A DNA stretch of 36,611 nucleotides, from positions 1-36,611 of IMG/VR virus record IMGVR_UViG_3300023082_000025; one strand, 5' to 3'. A program made the position numbers and the translations under genes. A model generated the notes under the pieces. The model did no database searches, was not told the DNA's origin, and worked only from the letters and a program-made list of their open reading frames with translations. Below, in pieces: positions 29,417 to 34,297 of this stretch. Origin of the DNA: a virus. Each line of letters opens with the position of its first letter. Positions within the stretch are counted from its first letter, which is position 1.

Positions 29417-29913
29417 AGCAATGGCTCCTGCACCATGGGTGCTTTAGTCTCGATAAAGAGATCTGGTTGATTGTACGCCTCACGGATACGTTTGCATGCT
29501 ATATCAAAGTATTCAAGCTCGCGCTCAATCCCGATGAACTTGCGACCCATCTTCACGCAGGCAACACCCGTGGTGCCGCTGCCCATGAAGGGATCGATAA
29601 TCATTTGGGCTGTTTCAGGTAGAAATCCCATAGTCCATTTCATTAATTGAATGGGCTTTTGGGTCGGATGCTCTTTGCCGCCATCAATACCAACCGCCCT
29701 ATATCTGAAAATACGTGGCGCAAACTTCATGCTAGACCAGCAAAATTCTACTTCTCCAAAATTCAACCCATCAATTTCTTTATCCCAAATAAGATACCCA
29801 ACTGTAGGGGGCAGTGGCAAATGACAGCCGCCACCAATTGCGACGTTCTTTCGTGGGCAAAAAAGCAGAATCCATGTTCCGTCTCTGGGCGCTGTTTCTA
29901 TAGGTTGCCACAT
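29413..29913 (-). CDS. Truncated DNA methyltransferase with DUF551-like N-terminus
   Basis: Residues about 38-150 are the C-terminal half of an N6/N4 DNA methyltransferase: YLIWDKEIDG, then HPTQKP, the SAM-binding DPFMGSGTTGVAC and FIGIERELEYFDIA. Residues 1-20 (MWQPIETAPRDGTWILLF...) are instead the start of a DUF551-type phage protein. The catalytic DPPY/NPPY motif, expected near the N-terminus for this motif order, is missing. The 166-residue protein may therefore be a recombinant chimera, inactive or dependent on a partner. It could still bind SAM. Confidence 0.75.
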   Translation of the reverse strand: MWQPIETAPRDGTWILLFCPRKNVAIGGGCHLPLPPTVGYLIWDKEIDGLNFGEVEFCWSSMKFAPRIFRYRAVGIDGGKEHPTQKPIQLMKWTMGFLPETAQMIIDPFMGSGTTGVACVKMGRKFIGIERELEYFDIACKRIREAYNQPDLFIETKAPMVQEPLL

Positions 29914-29914
29914 C

Positions 29915-30133
29915 TCACTTCTCTAAACTCTTAAGGTTAACATCAATCTGCTTACTAACAGCTTTCAACGCTTCCCCATTCGCAGGGCTTAGCTGCGGGA
30001 TGAGGGATTGTAGGAGGGCGGTGGAGTCGGTGAGGTTCTGACTGATAGTGGGTGCGGCCTTAAATTCACTATGAGACAAGCTAACTCCGTCTATCGTGTA
30101 ATACCTTTCGCCGACAGGGATAGTTGGCAACAT
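29915..30133 (-). CDS. Hypothetical protein (72 aa)
   Basis: AAGGAGAA precedes the ATG at 30133. The product begins MLPTIPVGERYYTIDGVSLS and continues with a helical, Ser/Leu-rich part (LTDSTALLQSLIPQLSP; ALKAVSKQIDVNLKSLEK). The first 25 residues look like a small beta unit. No family is recognised. Its start overlaps the previous stop (TGATG), so it is coupled. Confidence 0.55.
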   Translation of the reverse strand: MLPTIPVGERYYTIDGVSLSHSEFKAAPTISQNLTDSTALLQSLIPQLSPANGEALKAVSKQIDVNLKSLEK

Positions 30134-30270
30134 CACACATTCTCCTTTTTCTCAGTCATCGGCCTATCAACCAGCTCCCACAGATACCGGGAGCGTTGGT
30201 AGTTATTCTTAAGCTGCCCGTAGATAGCGCGGGTCTTTGTTTCTGGTGTTTGGGGGAGGGTGAGGATCAT
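30133..30270 (-). CDS. Hypothetical protein (45 aa)
   Basis: GAAAGGGG precedes the ATG at 30270; the longer in-frame stretch to 30378 has no start signal and lies within the upstream gene. The product (MILTLPQTPETKTRAIYGQL...) contains NNYQRSRYLWELVDRPM. It looks like a short, basic, helical protein. No family is recognised. It starts three bases after the upstream stop. Confidence 0.5.
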   Translation of the reverse strand: MILTLPQTPETKTRAIYGQLKNNYQRSRYLWELVDRPMTEKKENV

Positions 30271-30272
30271 GG

Positions 30273-30491
30273 TTATTCCCCTTTCACCGTAGATTCGTAA
30301 GCATCCCAAGCTTTTTGCAATTCTGCATCGCTGCCGAACTCCATCATGTTCCGTCCTATGTCTGCTTTGCTCATCCACAACCAGAATGTTTCGCCATCCT
30401 CAGTTACTTCAACGCGGCACGCTTCTACGCCACGCGCTTTGCGGTGCGGGTTAAGCTCTATAAATTTAAATGCGATTGATGTTTTAGTCAT
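30273..30491 (-). CDS. Hypothetical protein (72 aa)
   Basis: GGAG lies six bases before the ATG at 30491; an ATG at 30503 is the alternative. The product has AFKFIELNPHRKARGVEACR, VEVTEDGETFWLWMSKADIG and a helical end (SDAELQKAWDAYESTVKGE), which looks like a compact beta-beta-alpha fold. It is the first gene after the promoter and leader hairpin at 30512-30566. Short phage proteins of this form are common and mostly uncharacterised. Confidence 0.6.
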   Translation of the reverse strand: MTKTSIAFKFIELNPHRKARGVEACRVEVTEDGETFWLWMSKADIGRNMMEFGSDAELQKAWDAYESTVKGE

Positions 30492-30511
30492 CTCATTCTC
30501 CATCGTTATTG

Positions 30512-30526
30512 GCAACCCTTCGTTGC
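30512..30526 (-). promoter_or_regulatory. Leader hairpin at the transcript 5' end
   Basis: On the minus strand GCAAC-gaagg-GTTGC forms a 5-bp stem beginning about five bases after the predicted start (near 30531). It stands in the same relation to its promoter and to the block TCACGAGC (30532-30525) as the hairpin at 28700-28715, with a different but still paired stem sequence. Confidence 0.5.
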
Positions 30527-30537
30527 TCGTGAAGATA

Positions 30538-30566
30538 GTTATAATTGAAAGTGTGAGTTGATGCAA
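30538..30566 (-). promoter_or_regulatory. Leftward promoter before 30491
   Basis: On the minus strand TTGCAT (30566-30561, 4 of 6) and TATAAC (30543-30538, 5 of 6) are 17 bp apart. It lies in the 78-base gap between 30491 and 30570. Start predicted near 30531. Confidence 0.55.
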
Positions 30567-30569
30567 GAA

Positions 30570-30947
30570 CTATTTTACTTTTTTTATTACAGTAAAAACC
30601 ATCTCTTCATTTCCTAGAAAATTGAATTCTTTTTTATCTGCAAAATCTCTGTAAGCAATATCTTTGAGACGGTCCATATTAATGCCATAGCCCCTTTCAA
30701 GAACCCGGCAGAAAGCATGGTCCGTAAGCATGTGGCTTCTTGTTGGCATCTTTGGGAGATTGAACTTTTTCTTCAAAAGATATATGGCCAGTTGGGCTAC
30801 TGGCTTTTTATCGTTCGGTAACTCATTTACAAGGTCGTTGAGCTTGCCCCTTACTCTCGCAGCATGACTGGGTGTTTTGACAAAATCCATCATCATCTCA
30901 AGAGCGGGCTTGCATACCATTACCTCTGGTGAATAAAGCGAACTCAT
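30570..30947 (-). CDS. Hypothetical protein (125 aa)
   Basis: The ATG at 30947 follows GAAAGGATTGAGAG. The product has a helical first half (PALEMMMDFVKTPSHAARVR) and then KFNLPKMPTRSHMLTDHAFC followed by RVLERGYGINMDRLKDIAYR. The TDHA-x-x-RVLERGYGI stretch resembles the core of small toxin or interferase-like RNA-binding folds (the 'BrnT/RelE-like' look of HA.ERM..RGI), but the resemblance is weak. A short strand pair (EEMVFTVIKKVK) closes it. No family is firmly assigned. Confidence 0.55.
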   Translation of the reverse strand: MSSLYSPEVMVCKPALEMMMDFVKTPSHAARVRGKLNDLVNELPNDKKPVAQLAIYLLKKKFNLPKMPTRSHMLTDHAFCRVLERGYGINMDRLKDIAYRDFADKKEFNFLGNEEMVFTVIKKVK

Positions 30948-31183
30948 ACTCTCAATCCTTTCAAATTATCTTGTGTAAAATCCCAATTACCACCCTTAGC
31001 TGCACGATACACCTTCTCATTACTCTTGCCCAAAGCATGCCGGTCGATAATGTCCTGTACCTGCTTTCTGGTCTTTCCAAGCCTCTGAGCTATCTCCAAC
31101 CTGCTCAGGCCCTCTACGTTCAGCAGATGGTCAATCTCATCCACGTAAGCAGGATAAGCGTGGGTGTGGCGGGGGATGGGCAT
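30944..31183 (-). CDS. HTH DNA-binding protein (79 aa)
   Basis: Residues about 14-50 read YVDEIDHLLNVEGLSRLEIA followed by QRLGKTRKQVQDIIDRHALG, a clear helix-turn-helix (turn near GLSRLEIAQRLGKT, recognition helix RKQVQDIIDRH). It resembles the resolvase/sigma-like HTH used by small phage regulators. The ATG at 31183 overlaps the upstream stop by one base. Its target may be one of the 17-bp-spaced promoters in this arm. Confidence 0.65.
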   Translation of the reverse strand: MPIPRHTHAYPAYVDEIDHLLNVEGLSRLEIAQRLGKTRKQVQDIIDRHALGKSNEKVYRAAKGGNWDFTQDNLKGLRV

Positions 31184-31404
31184 TATTTATTAACCTCGCT
31201 CATTGGAATGGTTTTTTCTTTACCGCTAGCAATGTTCTTTCTTGCCTTTTTAACAGCTGCAGCGTCACTTGAATCTTCTAGATCGCCACTTAAAGACATG
31301 GCCTTCTGGTAAATCCAACCGAACCATTCGCTGTTAAACTTAATGCTGGCTTTGCAGGCAAGATTGCCAATCCAATAAAATATATCCGACAAGAATAATC
31401 TCAT
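31183..31404 (-). CDS. Hypothetical protein (73 aa)
   Basis: The product starts MRLFLSDIFYWIGNLACKAS, an aromatic amphipathic helix that may lie on a membrane, and ends in a basic, Ala/Lys-rich part (DAAAVKKARKNIASGKEKTI). GGAGAAGTGAG lies before the ATG at 31404. No family is recognised. Confidence 0.5.
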   Translation of the reverse strand: MRLFLSDIFYWIGNLACKASIKFNSEWFGWIYQKAMSLSGDLEDSSDAAAVKKARKNIASGKEKTIPMSEVNK

Positions 31405-31414
31405 CTCACTTCTC

Positions 31415-31684
31415 CTAGTTGGTTATATCGTTTAACGTCTTCCACTCACTCTTCGCCAATCGGTAATACACATGCTTACCCTCACGGCGTTTCTTCAGGA
31501 TACCACCATCCAGTAGTAGCTTTAGCTGTTGGGATAGGGTGGGTTGGGAGATGTTGGATTCAATGCTACCACCTATCATTGTGGCGCATAGTTCATCATC
31601 GAACCAAAGCAACAATTTCACAATCCCCAACCGTACCGGCGTTCCGAGTAGCTTGTAGCGTTTTGCTTGTTTTGTGAGGTTCAT
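31415..31684 (-). CDS. ArsR-type winged-helix regulator (89 aa)
   Basis: The product has the ArsR layout: LGTPVRLGIVKLLLWFDDEL (helices 1-3), then NISQPTLSQQLKLLLDGGIL (recognition helix, about 44-63) and the wing KKRREGKHVYYRLAKSEW. At 89 residues it is near the small end of the family. The metal-binding ELCVC motif is reduced to ELCAT, so it is unlikely to sense metal in the usual way. ArsR-like proteins in phages may act as simple repressors. It overlaps the upstream Nmad5-like gene by four bases. Confidence 0.82.
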   Translation of the reverse strand: MNLTKQAKRYKLLGTPVRLGIVKLLLWFDDELCATMIGGSIESNISQPTLSQQLKLLLDGGILKKRREGKHVYYRLAKSEWKTLNDITN

Positions 31685-32220
31685 TTGATACCTACCAGAG
31701 CGTTGAGATCGGCAGTTAATGTAGCAGGCACTCCCGATGTTTCATTAATTGGCTTGAATTTCTCATAAAACTTCTTGCCTTCTGGCCAAGCCTTCTCAAG
31801 TCCCTTATAGGTGCTAACACTATAAAGAAGTGACCGTGCTTGCGACCGAATCTGATTGTGCTTTACCTTCAAAGCCTCAGTATCAGCATGCCAAGCCAGA
31901 TATTCATCACGCAAAGTGTCATCAGATATATCACCTAGCCGCTGGCAATAGTCGTTAGCGGTAGATTTAACTGGCAATGGTGGTGAAACAGCAACCTTAA
32001 TGTTCATGCCATTAAGATTGAAGCGCAAGCACCCATCCATGCGAATCCAACCCTTATCAAGAGCAGCAGCCTTGTCGCGCTCTGCTTTGGAATAAACATG
32101 CTTCCATAACTTAACGCCAATTTGGTTCTCTCGCTTATTAAGCTTTTCTTTTTCCTTGGCGCAAGTATCCACGGCCATAGCGCCAATTATTTTATCTCTG
32201 ATTTCATTAGTTAGTCTCAT
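31681..32220 (-). CDS. Probable Nmad5-family protein (nucleotide-modification-associated)
   Basis: AGGAGG precedes the ATG at 32220. The 179-residue product begins MRLTNEIRDKIIGAMA, has KLWKHVYSKAERDKAAALDK-GWI in the middle and ends TLTADLNALVGIK. This layout is what I recall of the 'nucleotide modification associated domain 5' family of phages (start M-x-LT-x-x-IR, a GW motif, closing LNALLGL). The biochemical role of that family is not established; its name comes from association with DNA base-modification genes. The assignment is from memory of the pattern. Confidence 0.55.
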   Translation of the reverse strand: MRLTNEIRDKIIGAMAVDTCAKEKEKLNKRENQIGVKLWKHVYSKAERDKAAALDKGWIRMDGCLRFNLNGMNIKVAVSPPLPVKSTANDYCQRLGDISDDTLRDEYLAWHADTEALKVKHNQIRSQARSLLYSVSTYKGLEKAWPEGKKFYEKFKPINETSGVPATLTADLNALVGIK

Positions 32221-32231
32221 CACATCCTCCT

Positions 32232-32258
32232 AAAAAGAGGGATGAGTTGCCCCATCCC
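32232..32258 (-). terminator. Hairpin with T-run ahead of the Nmad5-like gene
   Basis: On the minus strand GGGATG-gggcaact-CATCCC forms a 6-bp stem, followed after TC by TTTTT, i.e. a short intrinsic terminator. The AGGAGG of the next gene comes straight after. It may lower transcription into the Nmad5-ArsR-HTH genes compared with the SSB-like gene upstream. Confidence 0.55.
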
Positions 32259-32281
32259 CCAAGTGGTTCTCGCACAGTAAA

Positions 32282-32461
32282 TTATTCAATTCCGTAAACA
32301 GATTTCGTTCCTGAGACAAAGCTCTCAAGATTTTGAGCAATACGAGCAATAACTTCGTCGTTACCACCTCGACCCTTAAGAGCAACTATGGCTTCTAAAG
32401 TTTTTTCAATAAATAGAAGGCAGCCGATAGCCGTCTCCTTCACCATTTCATTGTCTTCCAT
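32282..32461 (-). CDS. Hypothetical helical protein (59 aa)
   Basis: GAGGGAGTGG precedes the ATG at 32461. The product (MEDNEMVKETAIGCLLFIEK...) is one or two helices with a Gly-Gly break (ALKGRGGNDEVIARIAQNLE) and ends SGTKSVYGIE. No family is recognised. It overlaps the preceding gene by 14 bases and is followed by the hairpin at 32232-32258. Confidence 0.6.
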   Translation of the reverse strand: MEDNEMVKETAIGCLLFIEKTLEAIVALKGRGGNDEVIARIAQNLESFVSGTKSVYGIE

Positions 32462-32732
32462 CTTGCCACTCCCTCGCTAGTTTTTCTGCCCATTCACGAC
32501 CTTCATCAATGCGAAGGTGGAAAGCTGGATAACGTGCGTCGATCATATCGGCCACCATCATGTCATGCTCTCCACCAGTACGCATCTTGGTGATCATCGG
32601 TTCAAAGTTCTGGTACAGGCAGATTAGCTCTGCATGTCCTTGTGCCTCTTCAAATGCCGCCATGACCATTTTCAGCCACTCCTTGCGAAGTGTTGCATTT
32701 TTGAAGCATTCTGTTTGAACCTCGTATTCCAT
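32448..32732 (-). CDS. Hypothetical protein (94 aa)
   Basis: The product is helical (KEWLKMVMAAFEEAQGHAEL; GGEHDMMVADMIDARYPAFH) and acidic, with no recognisable domain. There is no good Shine-Dalgarno before the ATG at 32732; it lies six bases after the stop of the SSB-like gene and probably depends on coupling. It may help the SSB-like protein, but this is only suggested by place. Confidence 0.55.
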   Translation of the reverse strand: MEYEVQTECFKNATLRKEWLKMVMAAFEEAQGHAELICLYQNFEPMITKMRTGGEHDMMVADMIDARYPAFHLRIDEGREWAEKLAREWQDGRQ

Positions 32733-32738
32733 ATATAG

Positions 32739-33329
32739 TTAAAATGGAATAGAGTCGTTTAGCTCAACATCATTGCCGTGAACATCTGTCTTGGCTGCTG
32801 GCGTATCGCCGTTCATATAAGCTTTATACTCCGGCGAAGCGTTGATCTTGTCGATAATGAAGTTCGGTAAGTCCATGATAGCCACCATATCCGGCTTACG
32901 CAGGTCGAACATAACGGGCTTAGCTTGCAGCTCAGGCACTTTCTCGTTTGCCTTGAGAGCGGAAACGCCAGTCACCTTAGCATTGCCACCAGACGTGACG
33001 CCAATGTTCAGGTTACAGCCCTTGCCAAGTAATTGGCCAAGATTGAACTTTTTAGGGTTTTGCTCTTTCGTCCACGCTTTATAGTCTTTAGCAAGAGTTG
33101 CCTTCTCGTTGAAGGAAAGCGTATAGGTCTTAATGATGGTGAGTGGGCGGTTATCGTCGGTCAACTCCTCAGGAAGTTCCCAACCGATAATGACTTGGTG
33201 CACTTCTTTCTCGTCACCTTCATAGCTGGTTTTCTGGGTGCCAATATCTGCAATCATGTAGCAGATTCCCGTATGCGTTCCTACGCTAGCTTGTTTGTAC
33301 TTTTTAGTTTCTGAAGCTTCATATTCCAT
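32739..33329 (-). CDS. SSB-like conserved phage replication protein (196 aa)
   Basis: AAGGA precedes the ATG at 33329 (an in-frame extension to 33464 overlaps the promoter). The product follows a pattern common to many phage replication modules: VGTHTGICYMIADIGTQKTS, then VIIGWELPEELTDDNRPLTI and LSFNEKATLAKDYKAWT. The C-terminal end, acidic and closing NDSIPF, is like the tail of bacterial SSB (DDDIPF), which recruits replication and repair proteins. An ssDNA-binding role is inferred from this tail and the neighbouring PrimPol and nuclease genes. Confidence 0.65.
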   Translation of the reverse strand: MEYEASETKKYKQASVGTHTGICYMIADIGTQKTSYEGDEKEVHQVIIGWELPEELTDDNRPLTIIKTYTLSFNEKATLAKDYKAWTKEQNPKKFNLGQLLGKGCNLNIGVTSGGNAKVTGVSALKANEKVPELQAKPVMFDLRKPDMVAIMDLPNFIIDKINASPEYKAYMNGDTPAAKTDVHGNDVELNDSIPF

Positions 33330-33372
33330 ATTGATAGTCCTTGTTGCTTTATGAGGTTTAAGTTCTGTATCG

Positions 33373-33401
33373 TTGACAACACCCGTTGTCTTGCGTAAGA
33401 T
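33373..33401 (+). promoter_or_regulatory. Rightward promoter for the HTH/VRR-NUC cassette
   Basis: TTGACA (33373-33378) and TAAGAT (33396-33401, 4 of 6) are 17 bp apart. Its -10 overlaps that of the leftward promoter. Start predicted near 33408, 35 bases before the GTG at 33443. Confidence 0.5.
33375..33390. promoter_or_regulatory. Inverted repeat GACAAC-N4-GTTGTC
   Basis: A perfect 6-bp inverted repeat with a 4-base centre covers the rightward -35 and extends to the predicted start of the leftward transcript (near 33390). It may be an operator for both promoters, or a 5'-end hairpin of the leftward message, or both. Confidence 0.5.
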
Positions 33402-33425
33402 AGATAAGAACAGAACTACTGTCAA
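33397..33425 (-). promoter_or_regulatory. Leftward promoter for the SSB-like gene
   Basis: On the minus strand TTGACA (33425-33420) and TATCTT (33402-33397, 4 of 6) are 17 bp apart. The -35 lies in the 13-base sequence shared with the promoter at 431 (here inverted, 33419-33431). Confidence 0.5.
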
Positions 33426-33442
33426 CGACAAAATGAGGGCAT

Positions 33443-33631
33443 GTGAAAAAGGCTGATCGGACATTTTACAATGCTACACAAGCTGCTGAATATATGGGTG
33501 TGACCCGGCAACGCTTTTACGTGATTAAAGAGAAGTACCGTATTAGGAAGTGCGAAAAAGGCTACCCAGCCTTAGAGTTAGCCAAAGTGCGTCACCTGAT
33601 GGATAAATGGTTGCGTGCACATGGCAAGTAA
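33443..33631 (+). CDS. Excisionase-like HTH protein (62 aa)
   Basis: GTG 33443 lies four bases after GAGGG. The product has YNATQAAEYMGVTRQRFYVI followed by KEKYRI and a wing-like part (KCEKGYPALELAKVRHLMDK), the layout of HTH_17/excisionase-type winged helices. It points against the surrounding genes. With no integrase visible, it is more likely a regulator of the divergent promoters just upstream than an excisionase. It overlaps the nuclease gene that follows. Confidence 0.7.
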   Translation: MKKADRTFYNATQAAEYMGVTRQRFYVIKEKYRIRKCEKGYPALELAKVRHLMDKWLRAHGK

Positions 33632-34085
33632 ACTATCGCACAAGCGCGGCAATCTAGAGGCCAAGCTTCAGGTGGCTTTCATTAACTGGATGGAGTATGC
33701 GCTACCGAACGTGACCGTTTGGCATACCTACAACGAAAATTCCAAGAACGAGATTCAAGGCAAGATCAAAAAAGATAGAGGCGTTCTTGCCGGTGTGCAT
33801 GATAATTGCCTGATTTGGGCGGGCAGGAATTTTGCCACTATTGAATTAAAAAGTCCAGAAAAAGCACCAAGCCAGAATAAATATTCTCCCACGCAGCAGG
33901 ATTTCGCTATTGCGATGAGTAACGCTGGCTTTCGTCATGCATGTTGCCAGAACGGTCAACAGATCGAAGCTGCTATACGTTCATTTGGGTTGGTGCCGCT
34001 TTACCGTTTCCCTGTTTCTCTTGCCTCCAGTGGCAAACAAATGCTGCAACAGGTGGCGCAGCATGAAATGTATCGTCGGGACTAG
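33621..34085 (+). CDS. VRR-NUC family nuclease (154 aa)
   Basis: The product has the VRR-NUC pattern: NLEAKLQVAFINWMEYALPN (first helix with the acidic residue), GVLAGVHDNCLIWAGRNF (the usual form is GV-x-AGVPD), TIELKSPEKAPS (active-site E-x-K) and KYSPTQQDFAIAMSNAGF. Stand-alone VRR-NUC proteins are structure-specific nucleases, often Holliday-junction or flap cutters. ATG 33621 is preferred over GTG 33615. The stop overlaps that of the opposite gene by four bases. The P of GVPD is replaced by H here. Confidence 0.8.
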   Translation: MASKLSHKRGNLEAKLQVAFINWMEYALPNVTVWHTYNENSKNEIQGKIKKDRGVLAGVHDNCLIWAGRNFATIELKSPEKAPSQNKYSPTQQDFAIAMSNAGFRHACCQNGQQIEAAIRSFGLVPLYRFPVSLASSGKQMLQQVAQHEMYRRD

Positions 34086-34297
34086 ATAAGCCTTTTGCCA
34101 ATAGCGCCGTTGTAAAGCGCTTCGTCAAATTGTAGAATCTCCTCGCCTTCTGGAATATCCTCCCGCTTCAGCCAGAGGCTGTTGCCTTGTTTGACTACGG
34201 CACCGCACTCGCCGCATTGCGAGCAGAGATGTTTTGTTCCGTTTCTAAAAGTGCGTTCGGCGTAAAACTGGGTTCCTTCGTGATTACATTGTGTCAT
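34082..34297 (-). CDS. Small zinc-finger-like protein (71 aa)
   Basis: GAGGA precedes the ATG at 34297; the longer frame to 34342 lies in the PrimPol gene. The product has CNHEG (residues 4-8) and CSQCGECG (25-32), a Cys/His metal-binding set, in TKHLCSQCGECGAVVKQGNS. It overlaps the PrimPol-VapE gene by 14 bases at its start and the VRR-NUC gene tail to tail. A DNA-binding helper of replication is possible; the family is unknown. Confidence 0.6.
   Translation of the reverse strand: MTQCNHEGTQFYAERTFRNGTKHLCSQCGECGAVVKQGNSLWLKREDIPEGEEILQFDEALYNGAIGKRLI

Noticed and set aside
30570-30947. Toxin-antitoxin pair formed by 30570-30947 and the HTH protein at 30944-31183
   Set aside because: The toxin-like look is weak, the HTH precedes it only as in the rest of the chain, and catalytic residues cannot be named.
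33443-33631. Calling the small HTH protein a true excisionase (Xis)
   Set aside because: The fold pattern is shared by many regulators and there is no integrase partner; a regulator role is more likely.
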